From assembly GCF_025506335.1 (NCBI RefSeq), contig NZ_JANZYO010000002.1:46211-110210 (forward strand): a stretch of 64,000 nt of DNA, written 5' to 3'. Positions 27,481-37,205 of this stretch are shown here, in pieces. This DNA comes from Mumia quercus (GTDB taxonomy: Bacteria; Actinomycetota; Actinomycetes; Propionibacteriales; Nocardioidaceae). The position numbers were made by a program, and so were the translations under genes. How positions within the stretch are numbered: position 1 is the stretch's first letter; every line of letters starts with the position of its first letter. The notes under the pieces were generated by a model. The model was given only the letters and a program-made list of their open reading frames with translations, was not told the DNA's origin and made no database searches.

Positions 27481-29567
27481 CGGGCGACCTCCACCGTCAC
27501 CGCGCACACCTTGAACTCAGGCATCCCCGAGATCGGGTCCGTGGCCGCGTTCGTCACGCTGTTGACCCGCGCGAGCCCGGCGAAGTGGAACGGCGCGAAG
27601 ACGGTGTCCGGCCGGATGTCCGCGCTGATCCGAGCCTGCGCGACCATCGAGCCGCGACTCGACGACACCCGGACGTCCTCGACGCCCTCGATCCCGAGTC
27701 GAGCGGCCAGCTGCGGGTGGAGCTCGACGTACGCCGCGGGCGCCGCGTCGTGGAGCCGCGCGACGCGGCGGGTCTGAGCTCCGGACTGGTAGTGCGGGAG
27801 CACCCGGCCGGTGACCAGGTAGACCGGTGCGTCGCGACGGAGGTCGTCGTCCGGACCGACCGGCGTGACCGCCACCATCCGCGCCCTCCCGTCCGGCGTC
27901 GCGAACGCGTCGGCGAACAGCCGCGGCGTCCCCGGGTGGTCCTCGGCGGGGCACGGCCAGTACAGCTCCTCGCCCGCGTCGAGCCGGTCGTACGAGATCC
28001 CTGCGTAGTCGGCCCGTCCCCCGGCCGAGGCGCGTCGCAGCTCGTCGAAGACGGTCCGCGGGTCGGTCGGCAACGCGACCGGCGACCCGAGCCGCTCCCC
28101 CAGGCCCGCGAGGATCTCGAGCTCGCTGCGCACCCCCGGCGGCGGTGCGAGCGCGGCCCGTCGGCGCAGCACACGCCCTTCGAGGCTCGTCATCGTCCCC
28201 TCCTCCTCGGCCCACTGCGTCGTCGGCAGGACGAAGTCGGCGAGCAGCGCGGTCTCCGACGGAAAGAAGTCGCACACCACCAGCAGGTCGAGCCCTCGCA
28301 GCCGCTCGGTGACCACGCCCGCGTCGGGCGCGCTGACGACCAGGTTCGCGCCGTGGACGAACAGCGCCTTGGGCCCGTCGTCCGCCCCGAGCCGCCTCAG
28401 CAGCTCGACGGCCGGAACGCCCTTGCCCGGCAGGGAGTCCGGGTCGACGCCCCACACCCGCGCCACGTGCTCGCGTGCCGCGGGGTCGTCGATCATCCGG
28501 TAACCCGGTAGCTGGTCGGCCTTCTGCCCGTGCTCTCGCCCTCCTTGGCCGTTGCCCTGTCCGGTGACGCAGCCGTACCCGCTGCCGGCACCGCCCGGCA
28601 GGCCCAGGCAGAGCGCGAGGTTGATCGCCGCCGTCACCGTGTCCGTACCGTCGACGTGCTGCTCGGCACCGCGTCCCGTCAGCACGTACGCGCCCGCGCC
28701 GCCGTGGCACGGGGCGGCTGCCGCGAGCCGGCGTGCGACGCGACGCAGGGTCCCCTCGTCGATGCCGGTCACCGACGCGACGCGCTCCGGCCACCAGGCG
28801 GCGACGCTGCGCCGGACGTCGTCGAGACCGTGGGTGCGCTCCTCCAGGTAAGCGGTGTCAGCCAGCCCTTCGGCGAGCACCACGTGGGTGAGGCCGAGCA
28901 GCAGCACGAGGTCGGTGCCGGGGACGAGGGCGAGGTGCTCGCCCGCACCGTCGTCGGCCAGGCGCGCGGTGGCGCTGCGGCGCGGGTCGACGACGACCAG
29001 CCCGCCGTGCTCTCGGACGCCACCCAGGTGCTGCACCGCAGGGGGCATGGTGTCGGCGAGGTTGCTGCCGAGCAGCAGGACCGCCTCAGCTCCGGCGAGG
29101 TCGGTCAGCGGGAACGGCAGTCCGCGGTCGACCCCGAACGCCCGGTTGCCCGCCGCGGCAGCCGACGCCATGCAGAAGCGGCCGTTGTAGTCGATGAAGC
29201 GGGTCCGCAGCACCGTACGCGCGAACTTGCCGAGGGCGTACGCCTTCTCGTTGGTCAGCCCGCCGCCACCGAACACCGCGACCGCGTCGCGGCCGTGGGC
29301 CGTCTGGAGCGCGGTCACCCGCGACGCGATCTCGTCGAGGGCCGCGTCCCACGTGACCTCCTCGTACCGGCCGTCCGTGGTGCGCCGCAGCGGTGCGGTG
29401 ATCCGGTCCGGCGCCCTCAGCAGGTCGGCGCTGGTCCAGCCCTTCTGGCATATCCCTCCCCGGTTGGTCGGGAAGTCCCGAGGCGAGGCCGCCAGGACTC
29501 CGTCCACCCCGGCCGCCAGCCGCATGGCGCACTGGAGAGCGCAGTACGGGCAGTGCGTGTCCGTCAT
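27477..29567 (-). CDS. nasC: Assimilatory nitrate reductase catalytic subunit
   Basis: A 696-residue molybdopterin oxidoreductase. The N-terminal [4Fe-4S] site is C-x2-C-x3-C-x~27-C (CPYCALQC ... ICQKG), followed by the Moco domains (YNGRFCMASAAAAGNRAFG) and the C-terminal dinucleotide-binding domain (VYLVTGRVLPHYQSGAQTRR). Reduces nitrate to nitrite in the cytoplasm. Its ATG overlaps the narK stop (ATGA). There is no TAT signal, consistent with an assimilatory enzyme. Confidence 0.94.
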   Translation of the reverse strand: MTDTHCPYCALQCAMRLAAGVDGVLAASPRDFPTNRGGICQKGWTSADLLRAPDRITAPLRRTTDGRYEEVTWDAALDEIASRVTALQTAHGRDAVAVFGGGGLTNEKAYALGKFARTVLRTRFIDYNGRFCMASAAAAGNRAFGVDRGLPFPLTDLAGAEAVLLLGSNLADTMPPAVQHLGGVREHGGLVVVDPRRSATARLADDGAGEHLALVPGTDLVLLLGLTHVVLAEGLADTAYLEERTHGLDDVRRSVAAWWPERVASVTGIDEGTLRRVARRLAAAAPCHGGAGAYVLTGRGAEQHVDGTDTVTAAINLALCLGLPGGAGSGYGCVTGQGNGQGGREHGQKADQLPGYRMIDDPAAREHVARVWGVDPDSLPGKGVPAVELLRRLGADDGPKALFVHGANLVVSAPDAGVVTERLRGLDLLVVCDFFPSETALLADFVLPTTQWAEEEGTMTSLEGRVLRRRAALAPPPGVRSELEILAGLGERLGSPVALPTDPRTVFDELRRASAGGRADYAGISYDRLDAGEELYWPCPAEDHPGTPRLFADAFATPDGRARMVAVTPVGPDDDLRRDAPVYLVTGRVLPHYQSGAQTRRVARLHDAAPAAYVELHPQLAARLGIEGVEDVRVSSSRGSMVAQARISADIRPDTVFAPFHFAGLARVNSVTNAATDPISGMPEFKVCAVTVEVAR

Positions 29568-30913
29568 ACGCGCGCCTTCGCCATCGTCGCCCCGGGGCGG
29601 AGGTAGACGAACCACGTGACGGCCAGCATCGTCGCGTACACGCCGACGTAGACGAACATGGCAGGCTCGATCGAACCCGTCGCCTCCGACGCCCACGCGT
29701 AGATCCGCGGGACGAAGAAGCCGCCGAACGCGCCGACCGCCGAGATGATGCCGATCGCGGCCGCCGCCTCGCGCTTGGCTCGCAGCATGCCCTCCGCGCC
29801 GTCGGCCGCCGTGGCGCGGAAGATCGCCGGGATCATCCGGTACGTCGAGCCGTTGCTGATGCCGGTCGCGACGAACAGCAGCAGGAACGAGGCCAGGAAG
29901 AAGAGGAACGACCCGGCGCGCAGCGCGAACACCGCGCAGAGCACCCCGACTCCCATCACGACGAAGCTGGCCGCGGTGACGACAGCGCCTCCGACCCGGT
30001 CGGACAGCCTGCCCCCGTACGGCCGGGCGAGCGAGCCGACGAGCGCCCCGAGGAACGCCCAGCTCGCCGGGTTCACCTCCGCGAACTCCATCTTGATCAG
30101 CATCGGGAACGCGGCGGCGTACCCCATGAACGAGCCGAACGTGCCGACGTACAGGAACGACATGACCCACGTGTGCGGGCGCTTGGCTGCGGCGGCCGAG
30201 GTGGAGAAGTCGGCCCGGGCGGTGCTCAGGTTGTCCATCGCCTTCCAGGCGAGGAACGCCGCGACCAGGATGAGCGGCACCCACATCAGCCCCGCCCGCC
30301 AGAGCACGAGCCCGCCACCGGCCGTCACGACCGCGGTGACGACGAACGGCGCCTGGACGACCGCGACCCCGATGTTGCCACCGGCGGCGTTGAGGCCGAG
30401 CGCCCAGCCCTTCTCCTTCTCGGGGAAGAAGTACGAGATGTTCGTCATCGACGACGCGAAGTTGCCGCCGCCGAATCCCGCGGTCGCCGCGACCAGGAGC
30501 AGTGCCCAGAACGGCGTGTCGGGCCGCTGCACGACGACCGCGAGCCCGATGGTCGGGATCAGCAGCAGGAGCGCCGAGACGATGGTGAAGTTGCGCCCGC
30601 CGAACAGACCGACGGCGAACGTGTACGGCAGACGCAGCGTCGCACCCACCAGGCTCGGGACGGCGACGAGCCAGAGCAGCTGCGAGTCGGTGAGCGCGAA
30701 CCCGGCCGCGTTCAGGTTCACCGCGACGATGCTCCAGAGCATCCAGACCGAGAACCCGAGGTGCTCGGCGAGGATCGAGACGACCAGGTTGCGCCGCGCG
30801 ACTTGACGGCCGCTGGACTCCCAGAACGCCGAGTCCTCAGGCTCCCAGTGGTCGATCCAGCGCCCCGTACGACGTCGTACCGGGCCATCCGTCGGAGTGA
30901 TCGTGGTCGCCAT
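29564..30913 (-). CDS. narK: Nitrate/nitrite MFS transporter
   Basis: A 449-residue MFS transporter with about 12 TM helices. Nitrate-porter signatures are visible: the Gly-rich GFGGGNFASSMTNISYFFP near 165, and GSLARPYGGRLSDRVGG near 290; the Arg of these motifs binds nitrate in NarK. The ATG at 30913 has AGGAG at good distance. First gene of the narK-nasC-nasB-nirB-nirD-nnaR-sirB operon, which brings in nitrate and takes it to ammonium. Confidence 0.92.
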   Translation of the reverse strand: MATTITPTDGPVRRRTGRWIDHWEPEDSAFWESSGRQVARRNLVVSILAEHLGFSVWMLWSIVAVNLNAAGFALTDSQLLWLVAVPSLVGATLRLPYTFAVGLFGGRNFTIVSALLLLIPTIGLAVVVQRPDTPFWALLLVAATAGFGGGNFASSMTNISYFFPEKEKGWALGLNAAGGNIGVAVVQAPFVVTAVVTAGGGLVLWRAGLMWVPLILVAAFLAWKAMDNLSTARADFSTSAAAAKRPHTWVMSFLYVGTFGSFMGYAAAFPMLIKMEFAEVNPASWAFLGALVGSLARPYGGRLSDRVGGAVVTAASFVVMGVGVLCAVFALRAGSFLFFLASFLLLFVATGISNGSTYRMIPAIFRATAADGAEGMLRAKREAAAAIGIISAVGAFGGFFVPRIYAWASEATGSIEPAMFVYVGVYATMLAVTWFVYLRPGATMAKARV

Positions 30914-31082
30914 GACGGGCTCCTGGAGGAGAGGGGTCCGGCCGGATGCCGGTCACCGTGCCCAGGAGGCTACGAACGCGGTGTTTCCCGTCGGCTGCCC
31001 TGCGGATGGCGCGTCCGTAACCGTTCGCGCACACCCCCGTACGCCCCGCTGTGAGGCCGCCCACGAGCGCAACGCTCCCGCA

Positions 31083-31126
31083 ACGTCATACGTTCCGTGG
31101 CCCAGGGGCCACGGAACGTATGACGT
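31083..31126 (-). terminator. Perfect 20-bp inverted repeat, 4-nt loop, after rnj
   Basis: Arms 31083-31102 and 31107-31126 (ACGTCATACGTTCCGTGGCC) are perfect complements around CAGG. It lies 17 nt after the rnj stop and should isolate rnj from the nitrate operon. The 30914-31082 stretch before narK holds no gene and no convincing GlnR box. Confidence 0.7.
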
Positions 31127-31142
31127 CAGCGAGCGGAGCGGA

Positions 31143-32834
31143 TCAGGCTTCGAGGACGATCGGCACGATCATCGGGCGGCGGCGGTGCGCACCCGAGACC
31201 CAGCGACCGACGGTACGACGGATCACCTGCTGGAGCTGGTGGGCGTCGTACGCGCCGTCGGCAACGGCGTTGGCCAGCGCCTGCTCGATCTGCGGGACGA
31301 TGGCCTGGAACACCGAGTCGTCCTCGGCGAAACCGCGGGCCTGGATCTCCGGACCGCTCACGAGCTTGCCCGTCGACGAGTCGATCACGACGATGACCGA
31401 GATGAAGCCCTCCTCGCCGAGGATCCGGCGGTCCTTGAGCTCCGACTCGGTGATGTCACCGACTGACGAGCCGTCGACGTAGACGTACCCGCAGTCCACC
31501 TTGCCGGTGACCTTCGCGCGCCCGTCGACGAGGTCGACCACGAAGCCGTCCTCCGCGATCACGACACGGTCGGCCTCGACGCCCGTCGCGCGTGCCAGCG
31601 CCGCGTTGGCGTGGAGGTGGCGCATCTCCCCGTGCACGGGCATGACGTTGCTCGGCTTGACGATGTTGTAGCAGTAGAGCAGCTCGCCCGCGGACGCGTG
31701 GCCGGACACGTGGACGAGCGCGTTGCCCTTGTGGACCACCCGAGCACCGAGGCGGATCAGACCGTCGATCACCCGGTAGACGGCGTTCTCGTTGCCGGGG
31801 ATCAGCGAGCTCGCGAGCACGACGGTGTCGCCGGGCTCGATGCGGACCGAGTCGTGCGAGTTGGCCGCGATGCGCGACAGCGCCGCCATCGGCTCACCCT
31901 GGGACCCGGTGGAGACGAGCACGAGCTCCTCGGGGCGGTAGTCCGAGATCTTCCGGCCGTCGACGATGACGCCGTCGGGAACGTGGAGGTAGCCGAGGTC
32001 GCGGGCGATCTGCATGTTGCGGATCATCGAGCGCCCGATGTAGGCGACCTTGCGCCCGTGCTTCACGGCGGCGTCGAGGATCTGCTGGACGCGGTGCACG
32101 TGCGAGGCGAAGCAGGCGGTGATGATCCGCTGCTGGCTCTGCGCGAAGACCCGGTCGAGCACCGGCGAGATGTCGCGCTCGGTGGTGGTGAAGCCAGGAA
32201 CGTCGGCGTTGGTCGAGTCGGTGAGGAACAGGTCCACACCCTCCTCGCCGAGCCGTGCGAACGCGCGCAGGTCGGTGATGCGGCCGTCGAGCGGGAGCTG
32301 GTCCATCTTGAAGTCGCCGGTGTGGATCACGAGGCCGGCTGCGGTGCGGATCGCGACGGCGAGCGCGTCGGGGATCGAGTGGTTGACCGCCACGAACTCG
32401 AGGTCGAACGGCTCCATCGACAGCGTCTCGTCCTCGGCGACGACGTACTTCGGCGCGTCCTTGAGGCGGTGCTCGCGGAGCTTGGAGTCGACCAGCGCCA
32501 GCGTGAGCTTGGAGCCGACCAGCGGGATGTTGCCGCGCTCGCGGAGGAGGTACGGGACTCCGCCGATGTGGTCCTCGTGCCCGTGGGTGAGGACGATCGC
32601 CACGATGTCGTCGAGGCGGTCCCGGATCGGCGCGAAGTCGGGGAGGATCAGGTCGACACCCGGCTGGTGGTCCTCGGGGAAGAGCACGCCGCAGTCGACG
32701 ACGAGCAGCTTGCCCGCGTGCTCGAACACGGTCATGTTGCGCCCGATCTCGCCGAGTCCACCGAGCGCGATCACACGCAGGCCGTCGGTAGGGAGCTCCG
32801 GCGGGGCGCCGAGCTCGGGGTGAGGATGGCTCAT
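31143..32834 (-). CDS. rnj: Ribonuclease J
   Basis: A 563-residue metallo-beta-lactamase/beta-CASP RNase. Zn-binding HGHEDH lies at 84-89, with further His/Asp ligands in VIHTGDFKMD and HVSGHASAGEL. Acts as 5'-3' exo- and endonuclease in mRNA and rRNA processing. The ATG at 32834 follows GAAGGA; the TTG at 32837 is less likely. It begins 3 nt after the dapA stop, the usual actinobacterial dapA-rnj arrangement. Confidence 0.94.
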   Translation of the reverse strand: MSHPHPELGAPPELPTDGLRVIALGGLGEIGRNMTVFEHAGKLLVVDCGVLFPEDHQPGVDLILPDFAPIRDRLDDIVAIVLTHGHEDHIGGVPYLLRERGNIPLVGSKLTLALVDSKLREHRLKDAPKYVVAEDETLSMEPFDLEFVAVNHSIPDALAVAIRTAAGLVIHTGDFKMDQLPLDGRITDLRAFARLGEEGVDLFLTDSTNADVPGFTTTERDISPVLDRVFAQSQQRIITACFASHVHRVQQILDAAVKHGRKVAYIGRSMIRNMQIARDLGYLHVPDGVIVDGRKISDYRPEELVLVSTGSQGEPMAALSRIAANSHDSVRIEPGDTVVLASSLIPGNENAVYRVIDGLIRLGARVVHKGNALVHVSGHASAGELLYCYNIVKPSNVMPVHGEMRHLHANAALARATGVEADRVVIAEDGFVVDLVDGRAKVTGKVDCGYVYVDGSSVGDITESELKDRRILGEEGFISVIVVIDSSTGKLVSGPEIQARGFAEDDSVFQAIVPQIEQALANAVADGAYDAHQLQQVIRRTVGRWVSGAHRRRPMIVPIVLEA

Positions 32835-32837
32835 CAA

Positions 32838-33755
32838 TCAGTCCTTCAGCAGGGTGGCGTCACGGAGCACCTGGGCCAGCGCCGTCACCTGCTCGTCGGT
32901 CGCGTCCACGTACGGGGAACGCGTCGTGCGGTTCTCGATCACGCCCATCAGCTGCAGGGCGGCCTTCGTCATGATCGCGCCCTGCGAGGTCGGGGGCATG
33001 ATCGCGGCGACGACGTCCAGGAGCTCGTCGTTGATCGTACGGGCATCGTGCAGCCGGCCGTCGTCGACCGCCCGCACCATCGACGCGTACTTCGCCGCGG
33101 CGACGTGGCTGACGACCGACACGAGGCCGGCCGCTCCGTACGCGAGCCACGCGAGGTTGAGCGGGTCGTCACCGGAGTACCAGGCGAGCCCGGTCTCGCG
33201 CATGAGACGGGCCCCGGAGCCGAGGTCGCCGACGGCGTCCTTCACCGCCACGATCGCCTCGTGCTTGGCCACCTCGGCGTACGTCTCGGGCGCGATGCGC
33301 ACGACCGCGCGGCCCGGGATGTCGTACAGCATCACCGGGACGCCGTCGCCGGCGTCGGCGACGGTCATGAAGTGGCGGACGAGCCCGGCCTGCGGGGGCT
33401 TGTTGTAGTAGGGCGAGACGAGCAGCATCCCGTGGGCGCCGAGCGAGGCGGCCTGACGGGCGAGCCGCGCCGAGGCCTGGGTGTCGTTGTTGCCGACGCC
33501 CGCGACCACCGAGGCGCGGTCACCGACGGCCTCGAGGACCGCAGCGAGCAGCTGGCCGTCCTCGTCAGGGTTGGTGGTGGGCGACTCACCGGTCGTGCCG
33601 CTGACCACGATGCCGTCCGACCCCTCGTCGACGAGGTACGACGCCAGCTTCTTGGTGGCGTCGAGGTCGAGGGCGCCGTCCGGGGTGAACGGCGTCACCA
33701 TGGCGGTCAGCACCCGGCCGAAAGGGGCCGCGGGTGTGGCGAGCGGAGAGGTCAT
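32838..33755 (-). CDS. dapA: 4-hydroxy-tetrahydrodipicolinate synthase
   Basis: A 305-residue TIM-barrel aldolase for lysine/diaminopimelate synthesis. The substrate-binding TT (SGTTGES) lies near 54, the Tyr of LYDIPGR near 143 and the Schiff-base Lys of VAVKDAVGD near 170. GGAGG lies only 1 nt before the ATG at 33755, which is abnormally close; the in-frame GTG at 33764 is an alternative start. Confidence 0.93.
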   Translation of the reverse strand: MTSPLATPAAPFGRVLTAMVTPFTPDGALDLDATKKLASYLVDEGSDGIVVSGTTGESPTTNPDEDGQLLAAVLEAVGDRASVVAGVGNNDTQASARLARQAASLGAHGMLLVSPYYNKPPQAGLVRHFMTVADAGDGVPVMLYDIPGRAVVRIAPETYAEVAKHEAIVAVKDAVGDLGSGARLMRETGLAWYSGDDPLNLAWLAYGAAGLVSVVSHVAAAKYASMVRAVDDGRLHDARTINDELLDVVAAIMPPTSQGAIMTKAALQLMGVIENRTTRSPYVDATDEQVTALAQVLRDATLLKD

Positions 33756-33825
33756 ACCTCCCACGCTACCGCTTGCACAGCGTGGGTCGTGGGACCGGTA
33801 GCGCCGCCCGGGGCAGGACATGGAA

Positions 33826-33869
33826 TGTCCCGATGCTGTCCGCTCGGGGGCCCGGACAGCACCGGGACA
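33826..33869 (-). terminator. 16-bp inverted repeat after folA
   Basis: Arms TGTCCCGATGCTGTCC (33826-33841) and 33854-33869 pair at 15 of 16 positions; the last is a possible G-U. The loop is 12 nt. It lies between the folA stop and dapA, terminating the thyA-folA unit. The remaining bases between 33756 and 33935 hold no gene. Confidence 0.65.
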
Positions 33870-33935
33870 CTCACAACATCGCCGGAGCCCCAGGCAGCGT
33901 TACACCCGATGGCGTACGACCTGGTGTGACCTGCC

Positions 33936-34439
33936 TCACACCCGCTCGTACGTGGCGATCCTGTAGCCCTCGTACGGGGTGGAGGCGACCTCGCGCCACT
34001 GCGACCAGTCGATCTCCGGGAACCACGCGTCCCCCTCGGGGGCCGCGTCGACCAGCGTCAGCACCATCCGGTCGGCCTGGTCGAGCGTCTGCTCGTAGAT
34101 CTGGGCGCCGCCGATCACGAACACCTCGCCGTCGAGCTGGGCGGCCAGGTCGAGCGCCCCGTCGACGTCGTTGCTGACGACCACCTCGGCCGGCCCCTGC
34201 CATCCCGTGCGCCGGGTGACGACGATCGAGGTGCGGTCGGGCAACGGCCTGCCGATCGACTCGTACGTCTTGCGGCCCATCACCAGCACGTGACCGGTCG
34301 TGAGCTCCTTGAACTGCTTGAGGTCGCCGGTCGGCGGCCACGGGAGGTCGCCGTCACGGCCGATGACGCCGTTGGTCCCCACGGCAGCCACCAGGGTGAT
34401 GCGGGCATGGCGCCGCAGGTCCTCGTCCGGTGAGGTCAT
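33936..34439 (-). CDS. folA: Dihydrofolate reductase
   Basis: A 167-residue [23 protein letters not shown] at the N-terminus, [15 protein letters not shown] near 55 and [12 protein letters not shown] near 110. Regenerates tetrahydrofolate, as needed by ThyA, which consumes it. The ATG at 34439 overlaps the thyA stop (ATGA). A longer open frame to 35069 only overlaps thyA. Confidence 0.94.
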   Translation of the reverse strand: MTSPDEDLRRHARITLVAAVGTNGVIGRDGDLPWPPTGDLKQFKELTTGHVLVMGRKTYESIGRPLPDRTSIVVTRRTGWQGPAEVVVSNDVDGALDLAAQLDGEVFVIGGAQIYEQTLDQADRMVLTLVDAAPEGDAWFPEIDWSQWREVASTPYEGYRIATYERV

Positions 34440-35248
34440 ACGGCGATCGGGGCCTTGATCGCCGGGTGGGGGTCGTAGCCCGCGATCTTGACCGAGTCCA
34501 GTGTGAAGCCGTCGATCGAGCGGACGCCGGGATCGAGCTCGAGCTGCGGCAGCGGCCGGGGCTCGCGTGTCAGCTGCTCGCGCGCCTGGTCGAGGTGGTT
34601 GACGTACAGGTGGGCGTCGCCGAGCGTGTGGACGAAGTCGCCGACCTCCAGGCCCGCGACCTGGGCGACCATGTGGGTCAGCAGCGCGTACGAGGCGATG
34701 TTGAACGGCACGCCGAGGAACACGTCGCCCGAGCGCTGGTAGAGCTGGCACGACAGGCGACCGGGCCCTCCGTCCTCCCCCGGTGCGACGTAGAACTGGA
34801 ACATCGTGTGGCACGGCGCGAGCGCCATGTCGGGCAGGTCGGCGACGTTCCAGGCGCTCACGAGGTGGCGCCGCGAGTCGGGGTCGCGGACCAGCGCGTC
34901 GATCACGCCCTGGAGCTGGTCGACGTGACGCCCGTCCGGAGTCGGCCACGACCGCCACTGGTAGCCGTAGATCGGGCCGAGCTCGCCGTCGGCGTCCGCC
35001 CACTCGTCCCAGATCGAGACGCCGTTCTCCTTGAGGAACGCGGTGTTGGTGCTGCCGGCGATGAACCACAGAAGCTCCGCGACCACGGACTTCACGTGGA
35101 CCTTCTTGGTGGTGACCAGCGGGAAGCCCTCGCGCAGGTCGAACCTCATCTGGTGGCCGAACACGCTGAGCGTGCCCGTGCCCGTACGGTCGCCCTTGCG
35201 GACGCCGTCGTCGAGGATCCGTTGGACGAGGTCGAGGTAGGCGCGCAC
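34436..35248 (-). CDS. thyA: Thymidylate synthase
   Basis: A 270-residue ThyA with [12 protein letters not shown] near 20, catalytic Cys in [12 protein letters not shown] near 145, and [15 protein letters not shown] near 205. Converts dUMP to dTMP, oxidising methylene-THF to DHF, which the coupled folA product recycles. It starts with GTG and is divergent from the GNAT gene, with only 38 nt between starts. Confidence 0.94.
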   Translation of the reverse strand: MRAYLDLVQRILDDGVRKGDRTGTGTLSVFGHQMRFDLREGFPLVTTKKVHVKSVVAELLWFIAGSTNTAFLKENGVSIWDEWADADGELGPIYGYQWRSWPTPDGRHVDQLQGVIDALVRDPDSRRHLVSAWNVADLPDMALAPCHTMFQFYVAPGEDGGPGRLSCQLYQRSGDVFLGVPFNIASYALLTHMVAQVAGLEVGDFVHTLGDAHLYVNHLDQAREQLTREPRPLPQLELDPGVRSIDGFTLDSVKIAGYDPHPAIKAPIAV

Positions 35249-35286
35249 GTGCTCACGCTACGACACCTACCTGACACAATCGAGCA

Positions 35287-35841
35287 GTGACTACTGCCGA
35301 CACCAGCGTCCGGGTCGCCTGGAGAAACGATGCCGCCGCGATCGCGTCGCTGCAGGCGACGGCGTGGCGGGAGCGGTACGGCCCGGTGCTCCCGCCCGAG
35401 ATCGTCGCGCAGATCGTCCCGGCCGTGTTCGAGGAGAAGTGGGCGGTCTCGCTCGACAAGCCCGGCGACGCGCGCAACCGCGTCCTCGTGGCCCTCGAGC
35501 ACAGCACCGTCCGCGGGTTCGCCGTCACGGGTCCGTCGAGCGACGACGACGCCGACCCGGTCGCCGACGGCGAGGTGAGCGAGCTCACGGTCTCCCCCGC
35601 CCACCTCGGCGCCGGCCACGGGTCGCGGCTCCTGCAGGCGTGCGCCGACACGTTGCGTGCCGACCGGTTCGTCCGCGCGACCATGTGGCTCGACGCGTCC
35701 GACGACGCGATGCGCCGGTTCGTCACGGGGACGGGGTGGGCTCCCGACGGTGCGCACCGCGAGGTCGACCCTGTCGGCGACGGCGTGGTCCGGCTCAAGC
35801 AGGTCCGGCTGCACACGCTCCTGGTCAGCGACGATGCCTGA
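35287..35841 (+). CDS. GNAT family N-acetyltransferase
   Basis: A 184-residue acetyltransferase. The acetyl-CoA loop follows VSELTVSPAHLGAGHGSRLL (about 98-118), matching the Q/RxxGxG/A motif region. The N-terminus (RVAWRNDAAAIASLQATAWRERY) is common in GNATs acting on small molecules. The substrate is unknown. It starts with GTG; its end overlaps the next gene by 8 bp. Confidence 0.85.
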   Translation: MTTADTSVRVAWRNDAAAIASLQATAWRERYGPVLPPEIVAQIVPAVFEEKWAVSLDKPGDARNRVLVALEHSTVRGFAVTGPSSDDDADPVADGEVSELTVSPAHLGAGHGSRLLQACADTLRADRFVRATMWLDASDDAMRRFVTGTGWAPDGAHREVDPVGDGVVRLKQVRLHTLLVSDDA

Positions 35842-36481
35842 GGCCGACGACCACGGTCCGGTCGGCTTCAGCGTCGCGGCGGCCGACTTCTACGAAGACC
35901 TCGAGAACCAGAACGACCGCGCCTTCTGGACGGCCCACAAGGACGACTACGACGCCCTGGTCCGCCGTCCGATGCTCGCCCTGACCGCCGCGCTGGCCGA
36001 CGAGTTCGGGACGGCCAAGGTCTTCCGCCCGTACCGCGACGTGCGCTTCAGCAAGGACAAGACCCCGTACAAGACCCACCAGGGCGCGTTCGTCGCGACG
36101 GCTCCGGCGACCGGCTACTACGTCCAGATCGACGCCTCGGGGCTGCGCGTCGGCGCCGGGTGGTACGACGCGAACGCCGAGCGCAAGCACCGCTTCCGTA
36201 CGGCGGTGGACGACTCCCGCAAGGGCGCGGAGCTCCAGCGGCTCCTCAAGAAGCTCACGTCGCACGGCTTCGAGCTCGGCGGCGACCGCGTCAAGACCCA
36301 GCCGCGCGGGTGGCCGCCGGACCACCCCCGGATCGACCTCCTGCGGCACAACACGCTGACGCTCATGCGCTGGTACGGCACCCCCGACTGGATGAGCACC
36401 CCCGGCCTGGCCGCGCGCGTCGCCGACGACTGGCGCACCCTCACCCCGCTCCTCGACTGGCACGCACGGCATGTCGGCTGA
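35834..36481 (+). CDS. DUF2461 family protein
   Basis: A 215-residue DUF2461 (TIGR02453) protein: FYEDLENQNDRAFWTAHKDDY near the N-terminus, FRPYRDVRFSKDKTPYKTHQGA near 65 and GYYVQIDASGLRVGAGWY near 95. Biochemical role unknown. It overlaps GNAT by 8 bp and AzlC by 11 bp, so the four genes 35287-37501 form one operon. Confidence 0.88.
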   Translation: MPEADDHGPVGFSVAAADFYEDLENQNDRAFWTAHKDDYDALVRRPMLALTAALADEFGTAKVFRPYRDVRFSKDKTPYKTHQGAFVATAPATGYYVQIDASGLRVGAGWYDANAERKHRFRTAVDDSRKGAELQRLLKKLTSHGFELGGDRVKTQPRGWPPDHPRIDLLRHNTLTLMRWYGTPDWMSTPGLAARVADDWRTLTPLLDWHARHVG

Positions 36482-37205
36482 GGCGCCCGCGCCCAGCGAC
36501 CGCAGCGTCGTCGTCGACTCGCTCGGCGTCGGCCTCGCCACGGGCGCGTACGGGGTCAGCTTCGGGGCGATCGGCACGGCGTCCGGCCTGTCGATCCTCC
36601 AGACCTGCGTGCTGTCGCTGCTGATGTTCAGCGGGGCGTCGCAGTTCGCGTTCGCCGGCGTCGTCGCCTCTGGCGGCAACCCGTTCACCGGCGCTGTCAC
36701 CGCCGCGCTGCTCGGCAGCCGCAACAGCTTCTACGGTCTAGGGCTGGCGCCGCGGCTGCGGGTGCACGGGTGGCGTCGCCTCCTCGCGGCGCAGCTCGTG
36801 ATCGACGAGTCCACTGCGATGGGGGTGGCGCGCGAGACCGACCGTCACGCCAGGATCGGCTTCTACGTCACCGGCGCGTCGATCTTCGTCCTGTGGAACG
36901 CGATGACCTTCGTGGGCGCGCTCGCCGGCAACGCCATGGGCGACCCCCGGACGTACGGGCTCGACGCCGCGGTCGGCGCCGCCTTCCTCGCCCTGCTCTG
37001 GCCCCGGCTGACCGCGTGGCCGCAGCGCGTCGTCGCGGTCGTCGGCGCCCTGGTGGCGATCGGTGTGGTGCCGCTGACGCCGGCAGGAGCGCCGATCATC
37101 ATCGGGGGCGCGGTGGCCGTGGCGCTCGGGCTCTGGGTGACCCGCCGCAGCAGCGAGGACGAGCTGACCGCGTCCCTCGAGCACCCGGAGAGGGGCGAGC
37201 CGTGA
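36471..37205 (+). CDS. azlC: AzlC-type branched-chain amino acid exporter subunit
   Basis: A 244-residue membrane protein with about six TM helices. Recognisable segments are GVGLATGAYGVSFGAIG near 20 and MFSGASQFAFAGVVASGG near 52, both diagnostic of AzlC. With AzlD it exports branched-chain amino acids or analogues. Overlaps the DUF2461 gene and ends over the azlD start. Confidence 0.9.
   Translation: MSAEAPAPSDRSVVVDSLGVGLATGAYGVSFGAIGTASGLSILQTCVLSLLMFSGASQFAFAGVVASGGNPFTGAVTAALLGSRNSFYGLGLAPRLRVHGWRRLLAAQLVIDESTAMGVARETDRHARIGFYVTGASIFVLWNAMTFVGALAGNAMGDPRTYGLDAAVGAAFLALLWPRLTAWPQRVVAVVGALVAIGVVPLTPAGAPIIIGGAVAVALGLWVTRRSSEDELTASLEHPERGEP

Noticed and set aside
30914..31080. GlnR box before narK
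   Set aside because: GTAAC and GAAAC-like pieces occur but never with the required 6-nt spacing; not supportable by eye.
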